Origin: SG8-41 sp036397875
Lineage (GTDB): Bacteria > Pseudomonadota > Gammaproteobacteria > Burkholderiales > SG8-41
Assembly (NCBI GenBank): GCA_036397875.1
Contig: DASWIC010000212.1
Span: 1-26,474 of the forward strand
Reading direction: 5' to 3'
DNA length: 26,474 nucleotides
The position numbers and the translations under genes are program-made. Positions 7,195 to 15,436 of this stretch are shown one piece after another (position 1 is the stretch's first letter; every line of letters begins with the position of its first letter). Below the pieces are notes generated by a model. It saw only the letters and a list, made by a program, of their open reading frames with translations, was not told the origin of the DNA and did not search any database.

Positions 7195-7839
7195 ATGAAG
7201 CTGATGCTCTATTACGCCCCCGTGACCTGCGCGCTGGTGCCGTTCGTGACGCTGACGGAGGCCGGCGCCGAGTTCGAAGTGCGCCCGATCAACACGCGCA
7301 ACGGCGACAACCGCAAGCCGGAGTTCCTGCGGTTGAATCCCAAGCACAAGGTGCCGGTTCTCGTGATCGACGGCGAGCCGCTGACAGAGAACATCGCCAT
7401 CCAGATCTGGATCCACCGCCAGCATCCCGCGGCGAAGCTCCTGCCGGCGGACCCCAGGGAGGAGATCAAGGCGATCTCGCTGATGGGCTTCTTCGGCTCG
7501 GGCATCCACCCGCATCTCACGCCCAACGCCCGCCCCCAGAACTACTGCGATCTCCCGGGCTCGGAGGAAAGCGTCAAGCGCGTCGCCAACAAGCTCCTGC
7601 TCGAGGACATGAAGGTCGTGGACGACCGGCTCGCCGGCCGCGAGTGGTTCTTTGAGCACTTCACCGCCTGCGACGCCTACTTCTTCTGGTGCTTCCGGCG
7701 CGCGGTCTCGTTCAAGATCGACCTCTCGGGGTTCAGGAACTGCATGGCCCACTACGAGCGCATGCAGGGGCGCGCGAGCGTGCAGAAGGTGATCGCGTAC
7801 GAAAAGCAGGTGCAGGAGGCGTTCGCGCGGGCGGCGTGA
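7195..7839 (+). CDS. glutathione S-transferase family protein
   Basis: A 214-residue two-domain GST. The thioredoxin-like N-terminal domain (1-80) has YYAPVTCAL with Cys12 in the position of the active-site Cys of beta-class bacterial GSTs. It also has the cis-Pro motif KVPVL and the glutathione-binding 'EPLTENIAIQIW'. The helical C-terminal domain follows (about 90-210). Such enzymes conjugate or reduce with glutathione in the cytoplasm. The frame is open upstream to 7048, but ATG at 7195 starts the fold and has GAGGA upstream. A TAGAAT box at 7152-7157 is a candidate -10. It is the first gene of the long plus-strand operon, 30 bp before the LeuC-like gene, so it may serve in the same pathway. 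Confidence 0.88.
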   Translation: MKLMLYYAPVTCALVPFVTLTEAGAEFEVRPINTRNGDNRKPEFLRLNPKHKVPVLVIDGEPLTENIAIQIWIHRQHPAAKLLPADPREEIKAISLMGFFGSGIHPHLTPNARPQNYCDLPGSEESVKRVANKLLLEDMKVVDDRLAGREWFFEHFTACDAYFFWCFRRAVSFKIDLSGFRNCMAHYERMQGRASVQKVIAYEKQVQEAFARAA

Positions 7840-7850
7840 GCCCTAACGCA

Positions 7851-7880
7851 GAAGGATGAAGGCAGAAGGATGAAGGATGA
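7851..7880. repeat. GAAGGATGA purine-rich dispersed repeat, copy a
   Basis: GAAGGATGAAGG is repeated around 7851-7880 and includes the start codon and ribosome-binding site of the LeuC-like gene. Related runs occur at 16738, 21761 and 23561. Confidence 0.6.
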
Positions 7881-9288
7881 TCCCCGCACGCTGTTCGATA
7901 AGGTCTGGGCCCGCCACGTCGTCGTCCACAAGCCCGGCAGCGAGGACCTGCTCTACGTTGACTGGAACCTGATCAACGAGGGCGGGGCCTTTCTCGGCTT
8001 CGACCAGCTGCGCGCGGAAGGCCGCAAGGTACGCCGTCCGTCGCAGAATATCGCGGTCACCGACCACTATCTCCCGACGACCGGCCGTGCCGGCGGCGCA
8101 TCGGAGATCGCCGACGCCGACATCCGGCGCGTGGTGGAAATGCAGGACGAGAATGCGCGGGAGTTCGGGCTCGAGCACATCGACATGCATGACCCCCGCC
8201 AGGGCATTGCGCACGTGATCGGGCCGGAGCTGGGGATCACCCAGCCGGGGCTGCTCGTCACCTGCAACGATTCGCACACGGCAACGAACGGCGCGCTCGG
8301 CGCGCTCGCGATGCCGATCGGCGCGGCGAACCAGCTGCGCCACGTTCTCGCGACCCAGACGGTGTGGCAGAAGAAGCCCAAGGCGATGCGCATCAGCGTC
8401 GACGGCGTGCTGCCGCCCGGCGTGACCGCCAAGGACGTGATCCTCGCGATCATCGCGCGCACCGGCATCGGCGGTGCCGCCGGGCACGCGGTAGAGTACG
8501 CCGGCACGACCATCCGCGCGCTGTCCATGGAAGGGCGGATGACGGTGTGCAACATGTCGGTGGAGGCGGGGGCGCGGATCGGCATGATCGCGCCGGATGA
8601 CACGACGTACGCCTATCTTCGCGGCCGGCCGCACGCGCCCGTCGGCGCCGAGTGGGACAGGGCGCTCGCCTTCTGGCGCACGCTGCCCACGGACGAGGGC
8701 GCGCGCTTCGACCGCGAGCTCGACCTCGACGCGAGCCGGCTCGCGCCCATGGTGAGCTGGGGCACCAGTCCGGAGGACTGCTCGCCGATCACCGAATCCG
8801 TGCCCGACCCGGCGACAGTGCGCGACGGCGTGCGGCGCCAGCGCGTCGAGCGGGCGCTGGAATACATGCGTCTCAAGCCGGGAACGCCGCTCGCCAGCAT
8901 CCGCGTGGACCGCGTGTTCATCGGCTCCTGCACCAACGGCCGCATCGAGGACCTGCGCTCCGCCGCGCAGGTGCTGAAGGGACGGCGCGTCGTTGTGCCG
9001 GCGATGGTCTCGCCGGGCTCCACCGGCGTGAAACGGCAGGCCGAAGCCGAAGGGCTTGATCGCATCTTTCGCGAGGCCGGATTCGAATGGCGAGATTCGG
9101 CCTGCTCGATGTGTGGTGGCGCGAACGGCGATACCGTCGCGCCGGGCGAGCGCTGCGCGTCCACGACCAACCGCAACTTCGAAGGCCGTCAGGGCCGCGG
9201 CGCGCTGACCCACATCATGAGCCCGGCGATGGTGGCGGCCGCTGCGGTCACCGGACGGTTGACCGACGTGCGTGCCCTCGCATCATAG
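7870..9288 (+). CDS. aconitase-family dehydratase large subunit (LeuC-like)
   Basis: A 472-residue protein of the LeuC/homoaconitase family. These isomerise a hydroxy-acid by dehydration and rehydration at a [4Fe-4S] cluster in the cytoplasm. Cluster ligands are Cys354 (GSCTNGRIEDLR) and Cys412/Cys415 (CSMCGGANGD). Substrate-site motifs include TCNDSHTATNGALGALAMPI. Length is normal. CTNG and CGGANG differ from the CTNS and CLAMN usual in leucine-biosynthetic LeuC, so a catabolic isomerase for another hydroxy-diacid is as likely as 3-isopropylmalate. The ATG is embedded in a purine-rich repeat that also supplies AGAAGG. The small-subunit gene follows after two bases, so the two subunits are co-expressed. 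Confidence 0.88.
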   Translation: MKDDPRTLFDKVWARHVVVHKPGSEDLLYVDWNLINEGGAFLGFDQLRAEGRKVRRPSQNIAVTDHYLPTTGRAGGASEIADADIRRVVEMQDENAREFGLEHIDMHDPRQGIAHVIGPELGITQPGLLVTCNDSHTATNGALGALAMPIGAANQLRHVLATQTVWQKKPKAMRISVDGVLPPGVTAKDVILAIIARTGIGGAAGHAVEYAGTTIRALSMEGRMTVCNMSVEAGARIGMIAPDDTTYAYLRGRPHAPVGAEWDRALAFWRTLPTDEGARFDRELDLDASRLAPMVSWGTSPEDCSPITESVPDPATVRDGVRRQRVERALEYMRLKPGTPLASIRVDRVFIGSCTNGRIEDLRSAAQVLKGRRVVVPAMVSPGSTGVKRQAEAEGLDRIFREAGFEWRDSACSMCGGANGDTVAPGERCASTTNRNFEGRQGRGALTHIMSPAMVAAAAVTGRLTDVRALAS

Positions 9289-9290
9289 TC

Positions 9291-9911
9291 ATGCAGCCGC
9301 TCACGACGCTCACGGCCATTGCCGCTCCGCTCGAGATCGCCAAGATCGACACGGGCATGATCATCCATACCCGTTACAACCGGAAATATCGCCGGCCGGG
9401 ACACGCCGACTACGCGGAAGCGTTCCTTCATGACCTGCGCTTCGACGAGCACGACCGGCCGCTCCCCGAGTTCGTTCTCAATCATCCGGCGTACCGGGGC
9501 GCGCAGATCCTCGTCACGGCCTCCGATTTCGGCTGCGGCTCCTCGCGCGAGGGCGCGGCCTACGCGGTGCTCGACTACGGAATCCGCGTCCTGATCGGGC
9601 CGAGCTTCGGCGACATTTTTGCCGCGAACTGCCTGCAGAACGGCGTGCTGCCGGTCGTACTGCCGCAGGAGGCGGTGTCGGGACTGTGGAAGCAGCTGCG
9701 GGATGCGCCGGGCGCGCGCATCACCGTTAACCTGGAAAGGCAGTCGGTGACCGATCCCGGCGGCGCTCAGTATCGATTCGAGATCGACCCGACGCGCAAG
9801 GAGCGCCTGCTCCGCGGCCTCGATGACGTCGGCGTGACGCTGCGCCACCTGCCGGAGATTGAAGCGTTCGAGGCGCGCCAGCGATCGGAGATGACCTGGC
9901 TCGCGCGCTGA
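9291..9911 (+). CDS. aconitase-family dehydratase small subunit (LeuD-like)
   Basis: A 206-residue swivel-domain protein that pairs with the LeuC-like subunit to complete the active site. The signature FGCGSSREGAAYAVLDYGIR (residues about 80-100) matches LeuD's FGCGSSREHAPWAL except that His-Ala-Pro is replaced by Gly-Ala-Ala, and 'GPSFGDIFAANCLQNGVLPV' follows. The start at 9291 is two bases after the upstream stop and has no clear Shine-Dalgarno, so translation is probably coupled. The frame is open upstream, but that extension is the LeuC-like gene in another frame. The altered signature again hints at a substrate other than isopropylmalate (inference). Confidence 0.87.
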   Translation: MQPLTTLTAIAAPLEIAKIDTGMIIHTRYNRKYRRPGHADYAEAFLHDLRFDEHDRPLPEFVLNHPAYRGAQILVTASDFGCGSSREGAAYAVLDYGIRVLIGPSFGDIFAANCLQNGVLPVVLPQEAVSGLWKQLRDAPGARITVNLERQSVTDPGGAQYRFEIDPTRKERLLRGLDDVGVTLRHLPEIEAFEARQRSEMTWLAR

Positions 9912-9945
9912 CGGCGCGGGTCGCGACGACAACCAGGAGGACACC

Positions 9946-10938
9946 ATGCGATATGCACGATATGCACGATATGCACTCGGTCTGCTCGCCCTGTCAGTGG
10001 CGGCCGGCGTTGGCCATGCCCAGCAGTCGAGCTGGAGTCCCGAGAAAAATGTGGAGTTCGTGGTCGGAGCGGCGGCGGGAGGCGCGAACGACCGCATCGG
10101 GCGCGCGGTCCAGAACGCGCTGACGGTGAATCGGCTGATTCCGACTTCCATGAGCGTCGTCAACCGGCCTGGGGGCGGTCAGACCATCGCCATGTCGTAC
10201 CTCAATTCGCACGCGGGGGACGCGCATTACCTCGCGCTCGCGTCCTCGAGCTGGCTCACGACGCTCGCGGGCGGGCGCGGGACCGTGACGCACCGTGACG
10301 TGACGCCCATCGCGCGGCTGTTCACCGAGTACCAGGTCTATTACGTGAAGGCCGATTCGCCGATCCGGGGCATGGCGGACGTGCGCGACCGCCTGAAAAA
10401 GGATCCGGCCTCGGTTACCTTCGGTTTTTCGGTCGCCCCGGGCAGCCCGCTGCACATCTCGATCGCAGACGTCGCGGCTTCGGTCGGGCTCCACCCGAAG
10501 CAAGCCAAGACCGTCGTGTTCGACTCGGGCACCAAGGCCGCCGCCGCGGTCGCCGGTGGCCACCTCGACGTCGGGCTGTCGAGCCCGGGGAGCCCCATGT
10601 CAATGGTGCAGGGCGGCAGGCTGCGTTACATCGGCGTGGCGGGGCCGCAGCGGATACCGGGGCCGCTCGCCGAGGTCCCCACGCTGCGCGAGCAGGGGCT
10701 CGACGTGCTGACCCCCGTTTCCTTTGTGGTGCTGGCCGCGAAGGGAATCACTGTCGAGCAGGCGTCGTACTGGGACGCCGCGCTGGGTAAGATGATGCAA
10801 ACGGCTGAGATCCGGAAGGACATCGAGCGCAACCTCTGGATCGTGGACCGGATGGGACACCGTGAGCTTCCCGAGTCACTGGAATCGCAGTTCCAGCGCT
10901 ACCGCCAACGGTTGACCGAGATGGGATTAGTGAAATGA
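9946..10938 (+). CDS. Bug-family (TTT) solute-binding protein
   Basis: A 330-residue periplasmic receptor with a signal peptide ending near VGHAQQ (about residue 26). Domain hallmarks are VEFVVGAAAGGANDRIGR, 'SVVNRPGGGQTIAMSYLNSH' and a long C-terminal lobe. The start has AGGAGG seven bases upstream. Three perfect 9-bp repeats encode RYA-RYA-RYA directly after the initiator Met, enriching the n-region in Arg. The fah gene overlaps by 4 nt (ATGA). Within the operon it is the likely uptake receptor for the compound processed by the LeuCD-like, FAH and TauD enzymes. No TctA/TctB permease is in the window. Confidence 0.9.
   Translation: MRYARYARYALGLLALSVAAGVGHAQQSSWSPEKNVEFVVGAAAGGANDRIGRAVQNALTVNRLIPTSMSVVNRPGGGQTIAMSYLNSHAGDAHYLALASSSWLTTLAGGRGTVTHRDVTPIARLFTEYQVYYVKADSPIRGMADVRDRLKKDPASVTFGFSVAPGSPLHISIADVAASVGLHPKQAKTVVFDSGTKAAAAVAGGHLDVGLSSPGSPMSMVQGGRLRYIGVAGPQRIPGPLAEVPTLREQGLDVLTPVSFVVLAAKGITVEQASYWDAALGKMMQTAEIRKDIERNLWIVDRMGHRELPESLESQFQRYRQRLTEMGLVK
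9949..9975. repeat. three tandem CGATATGCA repeats inside a signal peptide
   Basis: The 9-bp unit CGATATGCA occurs three times without mismatch, in frame, immediately after the ATG at 9946. Copy-number change would lengthen or shorten the signal peptide n-region by three residues without shifting the frame. Confidence 0.95.
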
Positions 10939-11837
10939 GCCGGGCGCGCAACATGACGTTCTGCACGCTGGCCGGGCGCGGCGGCGGCACGCTGGGGCTC
11001 AAGACAGAGCGTGGCATCCTGGACGTCGCCAAGGCTTCCGCGTTGTTCCGCATCAAGGCGCCGACGGACATACACGCCGTCATCGAAGGGGCGGACTGCG
11101 CGCCGCTCAAGAAGCTCGCGGAGAAGGCGCTCGCCGACCAGCGCGGCAGGCGCGTGCTCATTCCGGAATCGCGCGCGCGCTTCGCTCCCGCCGTTCCGCG
11201 CCCCGGCAAGATCATCTGCGTCGGGCTCAATTACCGCCGGCACGCCCAGGAGACCGGCAACCCGATTCCGCCGGTGCCGATACTCTTCAACAAGTACAAC
11301 AACACGCTCGTCGGCCATCGCGGCCGGATCCCATTGCCGGTGAAGGTGTCCTCGCAGTTCGACTACGAGGTGGAGCTGGTGGTCGTGATCGGCCGCACGG
11401 CGCGCGACGTGCCCGAGGAGATGGCGCTGTCGTATGTCTTCGGCTACGCCAACGGAAACGATTTTACGGCGCGCGATCTCATGCGGGTCACGAGCCAGTT
11501 GATGCTCGGCAAGACCTGCGACGGCTTCGCGCCGCTGGGGCCGTGGGTCGTCACCGCGGACCAGATCGCGGACCCGCAGAATCTCAAAATTGCCACCTAC
11601 GTGAACGGCAAGCAGCGCCAGAACTCGAACACCTCTGACATGATCTACAGCTGCGCGCAGATCGTGAGCTACTGCTCGCGCCACATGACGTTACTGCCCG
11701 GCGACATCATCTACACCGGGACGCCGCAGGGCGTGATCCTGGGCTATCCGCCCGGGAAGCAGGTGTGGCTCAAGGCCGGCGACAAGGTCGTCACCGAAGT
11801 CGAGAAATGCGGCGCGCTCGAGGTGACGCTGGCATGA
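10935..11837 (+). CDS. fumarylacetoacetate hydrolase (FAH) family protein
   Basis: A 300-residue FAH-fold enzyme. The catalytic domain begins at KIICVGLNYRRHAQETG (about residue 91), with His at the general-base site. Metal-binding acids follow in FDYEVELVVVIG, and NDFTARD and LLPGDIIYTGTPQGV are family signatures. Members hydrolyse, decarboxylate or hydrate 2-oxo acids with Mg2+ or Mn2+. The first 90 residues form the smaller N-terminal domain. It overlaps the Bug gene by 4 nt upstream and tauD by 4 nt downstream, so all are translated together. Substrate unknown; a 2-oxo or acylpyruvate-type acid from the operon's pathway is likely. Confidence 0.92.
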   Translation: MSRARNMTFCTLAGRGGGTLGLKTERGILDVAKASALFRIKAPTDIHAVIEGADCAPLKKLAEKALADQRGRRVLIPESRARFAPAVPRPGKIICVGLNYRRHAQETGNPIPPVPILFNKYNNTLVGHRGRIPLPVKVSSQFDYEVELVVVIGRTARDVPEEMALSYVFGYANGNDFTARDLMRVTSQLMLGKTCDGFAPLGPWVVTADQIADPQNLKIATYVNGKQRQNSNTSDMIYSCAQIVSYCSRHMTLLPGDIIYTGTPQGVILGYPPGKQVWLKAGDKVVTEVEKCGALEVTLA

Positions 11838-12811
11838 CGATCGCGAACCCGGCGGCGCCCGGACTCGCGCGGCTGGGAGCGCGGTTTGAAGTCGTGCCGG
11901 CGGATGCCGCGCTCGGCGCGGAGGTGCGCGGCCTCGACCTGCGGGCGCTCGACGACGCGGCGTTCCAGGCACTGCACGAGGCGTGGCTGCACCACGTTGT
12001 GCTGGTTTTCCGGGGCCAGTCGCTGACCGCCGGGGATCTCGTCGTGCTGGTGCGGCGTTTCGGCACGCCGGTGACCTCGTCCAACCTGCACAAGCGCAAG
12101 CTGGAAGAACGCGCCGGCATGCGCCTGCTCAACCTTCCGCCCGAGGTGACGGTCGTCTCGAACGTGCGCGAGCGCGGCGAGGCGATCGGCATCCTCGGCG
12201 ACGGGGACGTCACGTGGCATTCGGATTTCTCCTTCAAGGAGCGGCCGACCGCGGCGCGGATGCTGGTCGCGATGGAAGTGCCCGCGCGCGAGCAGGGCGG
12301 CAACACCTTCTTCATGAACTGCTACGCGGCATACGACGCGCTGCCCGCCGAGTTCAAGCGCCGCGTGTCCGGGATGACCATCAAGCAGGCCGACATCGTG
12401 GATACCGCGATGAGGCTCCGGCCCGGAATGTCGCTCGACATGGACATCCGCACGGTGCCGGGCCCGAGCCACCCGGTCATCTCGACGCACCCCGAGACCG
12501 GGCACAACCTGCTGTTCCTCGGGCGGCGCCACGGCTCGTACGTGAATGGACTTCCGCTCGAGGAATCGGAGGCGCTGCTCGACCGGCTGTGGGCGCACGC
12601 GGCGCAGCCCCGGTTCTGGTACGAGCACAAATGGTCCACCGGCGACGTGGTGGTGTGGGACAACCGCGCGGCGCTGCACCGGCGCGATGCGTTCGACACG
12701 GTGAGCCGGCGCGTCCTCTACGCCGCGCAGGTGGAGGGCCACCGCCCGGTCGAGGCGCCCGATGCCCTGAGCCGCCCGCCGCATTCCAGAGCCCAATTGA
12801 GTGACGGCTGA
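11834..12811 (+). CDS. TauD/TfdA-family Fe(II)/2-oxoglutarate dioxygenase
   Basis: A 325-residue oxygenase. The iron-binding facial triad is His129-Ser-Asp131 (TWHSDFSF) and His282 (AALHRRDAF), with 'SRRVLYAAQV' supplying the 2-oxoglutarate-binding Arg. The family hydroxylates organic acids, sulfonates or phenoxyacids. ATG at 11834 overlaps the FAH stop by 4 nt. The upstream open frame belongs to the fah gene in another register. The C-terminal end (LSDG and the TGA stop) lies inside the left end of a repeat element that starts at 12801, so the natural stop may have been replaced. Last gene of the operon. Confidence 0.92.
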   Translation: MTIANPAAPGLARLGARFEVVPADAALGAEVRGLDLRALDDAAFQALHEAWLHHVVLVFRGQSLTAGDLVVLVRRFGTPVTSSNLHKRKLEERAGMRLLNLPPEVTVVSNVRERGEAIGILGDGDVTWHSDFSFKERPTAARMLVAMEVPAREQGGNTFFMNCYAAYDALPAEFKRRVSGMTIKQADIVDTAMRLRPGMSLDMDIRTVPGPSHPVISTHPETGHNLLFLGRRHGSYVNGLPLEESEALLDRLWAHAAQPRFWYEHKWSTGDVVVWDNRAALHRRDAFDTVSRRVLYAAQVEGHRPVEAPDALSRPPHSRAQLSDG

Positions 12812-13019
12812 CGAAATCCCCCCGCACTTCGCGCACCCCCCTTTGTCAAAGGGGGGACAGGTTTCCCCCCGCACTTCGCGCCCCCCCCTTTGTCAAAGGG
12901 GGGACAGGTTTCCCCCGCACTTCGTGCGCCCCCTTTGTCAAAGGGGGGCAGGTTTCCCCCGCACTTCGTGCACCCCCCTTTGTCAAAGGGGGGCAGGGGG
13001 GATGAGGTGACGCAGTGAC
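12801..13019 (+). mobile_element. palindrome-array repeat element, copy 1 (MITE-like)
   Basis: A 219-bp non-coding element fills the gap between tauD and the PBP gene. It starts GTGACGGCTGACGAAATCC and ends GATGAGGTGACGCAGTGAC; the two ends form imperfect inverted repeats. Inside are four copies of a palindrome (arms CCCCCTTTG/CAAAGGGGG around a central T) centred at about 12846, 12892, 12938 and 12983, a period of 45-46 bp. A second, inverted copy is at 24142-24349. It carries no gene. The length and terminal symmetry suggest a non-autonomous mobile element, but no transposase or target duplication was identified. Confidence 0.75.
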
Positions 13020-13104
13020 TTCCAGCTTGCTGTCGCTGTGAGGCGACATGTTTTCGGTAATCCTTAGCGCGGCGGCAACCGGCCGCCCGCACACCGCAAC
13101 GAAG

Positions 13105-13110
13105 TAGAAT
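13105..13110 (+). promoter_or_regulatory. candidate -10 box of the PBP1b gene
   Basis: TAGAAT lies with its last base seven positions before the A of the ATG, so transcription would start at or next to the start codon. No good -35 box is visible 17 bp upstream. Confidence 0.35.
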
Positions 13111-13117
13111 CCAACCG

Positions 13118-15418
13118 ATGTCCCGCCGCAGGAAAACCTGGCGGTATCTCCGCTATACGCTGCTCTCGGTGGCCTTGCTCGCGGCCGCCTTCACGCTGTA
13201 CCTCGATCTCCGCGTGCGCAGCGAATTCGAAGGCCGGCGCTTTGCGCTGCCGGCGCGCATCTACGCCCGCCCGCTGGAGCTGCACGCCGGGCTGCGCGTC
13301 TCGCCGGCGAGCGTCATGGACGAGCTGCGGCGCGCCGGCTACCGCGAGGCGCGGCACGAGGGCGAGTCGGGCTGGTTCGTCCGCGACGGCGACGGGCTCG
13401 AGATCGCGCTGCGGCCGTTTGTATTCTGGGACGGGCCGCAGCCCGCGCGGCGCCTGCGCGTGGCGTTCGAGAACGGCACGGCGGCGTCGCTGCGCGATGC
13501 GGAAGGCCGGGACCTGCCCCTCGTGCGCCTGGAGCCATTGCCGATTGGCGGCTTCTACCCCGCGGGGAACGAAGACCGCGTGCTCGTGCGGCTGGGCGAG
13601 GTGCCGAAGCACCTGGCGCAGGCGCTGCTCGCGACCGAGGACCGCAACTTCCACTCGCACGGCGGCTTCGACCTGCGCGGCATCGCGCGCGCGGCCGTGA
13701 ACTTCGTCCGGGGCAGGGGCCTCCAGGGCGGCAGCACGCTGACGCAGCAGCTGGTGAAGAATTTCTTCCTGACCCCCGAGCGCACCGCGCGGCGCAAAGT
13801 GACCGAGCTCTTCATGGCGGTGCTGCTCGAGGTGCACTACGACAAGAGCGAGATCCTCGAAACCTACCTGAACGAAATCTATTTCGGCCAGGACCGCGAC
13901 CGCGCCATCCACGGCGTCGGGCTCGCGTCGCTTCACTATTTCGGCAAGACGGTCGAGCACCTGACGCTCGCGGAGAGTGCGCTGCTGGTCGCGATGGTGA
14001 AGGGCCCGGCCCATTACGACCCGTACCGTCACCCGCAGCGCGCGCTCGAGCGGCGCAACATGGTGCTGCGCGAGACCAGGAACCTGGGCTACGCCACGAA
14101 CGAGCAGTACGCGGCCGCGCGGGCCGCGGGCCTCGGGGTGAGCCCGAAGTCCCCGGTGGGCACGTCGCCGCACCCGGCCTTTCTCGAGCTCGTGCACCGG
14201 CAGCTGCGCCGGGACTACGACGAAGCCGACTTGCGCTCGGAGGGGTTGCGGGTGTTCACCACGCTCGATCCGCGGGTGCAGGCGGTCGCGGAGCGCGTGC
14301 TCGAGCGCAAGCTCGCGCAGTACGACCGGGACAAGCGCTTCGGACCGCCCGGGCTCGAGGGCGCGATCGTGGTCACCGACGGCCAGACCGGCGAAGTGCA
14401 GGCGCTGGTCGGCGGACGCGACGTGCGCTACCGCGGCTTCAACCGCGCGCTTGACGCGGCGCGGCCCGTGGGCTCGCTCCTGAAGCCCGTGATCTATCTG
14501 ACGGCGCTCGCCGAGCCCGCGCGCTATACCCTCGTCACGCCGATCGAGGACGCGCCGTTCGTCTGGAAGAGCCGGGGCGCGCCGGACTGGGAGCCGAAGA
14601 ATTTCGACAAGACGTTCCACGGCATGGTGCAGCTGCGCACGGCGCTCGCGCTGTCCTACAACGCCGCGACCGCGCGGCTGGGCACCGACATCGGCATCGA
14701 GCGCGTGCTCGCCACCGTAAAGCGGCTCGGCATCGAGCGCGAGCTGAAGCCGTATGCGGCGACGCTCCTCGGCGCGGTGGAGCTTTCGCCCCTCGAGGTC
14801 GCGCAGATGTACCAGACGATCGCAGCCGCGGGATTCCGCGCGCCGCTGCGCGCGATCCGCGAGGTGACCACGCAGGACGGCCGGCCGCTCAAGCCCTATC
14901 CCCTCAAAATGGAGCAGGCCTTCCCGGCCGGGCCCACGTACCTCCTCACCGCCGCCATGCAGGGCGTCGTAAGCGAAGGCACGGCCGAGGCGCTGAAGCA
15001 CTGGCTGCCGCCGGAGAGCGCCGTCGCGGGCAAGACCGGCACGACGGACGAGCAGCGCGACGCCTGGTTCGCCGGATTCACCGGCAACCGGCTCGCCGTC
15101 GTGTGGCTCGGCTACGATGACAACCGCGCGGCGAATCTCTCGGGCGCGGGCGCGGCGCTGCCGCTCTGGGGCGAGCTGATGGCGGCGCTCGACCCCGAGC
15201 CGCTGGCGCCGGCCCGGCCGGACGGCATCGAGCTCGTCCTGATCGACCCGGGTAGCGGGTTGCGCGCGGATGCGTTCTGCTCCGGCGCGCTGGAGCTGCC
15301 GTTCGCGCAGGGCTCGGCGCCGGTGGAGCGCGCGCCGTGCGCCACCGCGCTGGGCGTCGCGGTCGAGGAGGTGAAGCAGCAGGCGAAGAGCTGGTTCGAG
15401 CGCGTGTTCGGGCGCTGA
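13118..15418 (+). CDS. mrcB: bifunctional penicillin-binding protein 1b (glycosyltransferase/transpeptidase)
   Basis: A 766-residue inner-membrane enzyme that polymerises lipid II and cross-links peptidoglycan. A short basic cytoplasmic tail and one membrane helix (about 10-28) precede a UB2H-like domain (about 40-150). The GT51 domain has catalytic Glu174 in ATEDRNFHSHGGFD, then GGSTLTQQLVKN and RRKVTELFMAVLLE. The transpeptidase domain has Ser453-Leu-Leu-Lys, Ser513-Tyr-Asn and Lys639-Thr-Gly, all intact. The length suits the 1b class and the UB2H region argues against PBP1a. A TPR lipoprotein gene and an SLT-like gene follow, forming a cell-wall cluster. There is almost no room for a 5' leader. 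Confidence 0.96.
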   Translation: MSRRRKTWRYLRYTLLSVALLAAAFTLYLDLRVRSEFEGRRFALPARIYARPLELHAGLRVSPASVMDELRRAGYREARHEGESGWFVRDGDGLEIALRPFVFWDGPQPARRLRVAFENGTAASLRDAEGRDLPLVRLEPLPIGGFYPAGNEDRVLVRLGEVPKHLAQALLATEDRNFHSHGGFDLRGIARAAVNFVRGRGLQGGSTLTQQLVKNFFLTPERTARRKVTELFMAVLLEVHYDKSEILETYLNEIYFGQDRDRAIHGVGLASLHYFGKTVEHLTLAESALLVAMVKGPAHYDPYRHPQRALERRNMVLRETRNLGYATNEQYAAARAAGLGVSPKSPVGTSPHPAFLELVHRQLRRDYDEADLRSEGLRVFTTLDPRVQAVAERVLERKLAQYDRDKRFGPPGLEGAIVVTDGQTGEVQALVGGRDVRYRGFNRALDAARPVGSLLKPVIYLTALAEPARYTLVTPIEDAPFVWKSRGAPDWEPKNFDKTFHGMVQLRTALALSYNAATARLGTDIGIERVLATVKRLGIERELKPYAATLLGAVELSPLEVAQMYQTIAAAGFRAPLRAIREVTTQDGRPLKPYPLKMEQAFPAGPTYLLTAAMQGVVSEGTAEALKHWLPPESAVAGKTGTTDEQRDAWFAGFTGNRLAVVWLGYDDNRAANLSGAGAALPLWGELMAALDPEPLAPARPDGIELVLIDPGSGLRADAFCSGALELPFAQGSAPVERAPCATALGVAVEEVKQQAKSWFERVFGR

Positions 15419-15436
15419 GCCGCGGGTAGGGGCCCG

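Noticed and set aside
7843..9213. 456-codon minus-strand frame opposite the LeuC-like gene
   Set aside because: The LeuC-like frame has all three cluster cysteines. The opposite frame has no recognisable domain and begins inside the purine-rich repeat.
12836..12993. Regularly spaced repeats resembling a CRISPR array
   Set aside because: The period is constant, but the 'spacers' are also conserved, the repeat is a palindromic homopolymer-rich unit, and no cas genes are present.
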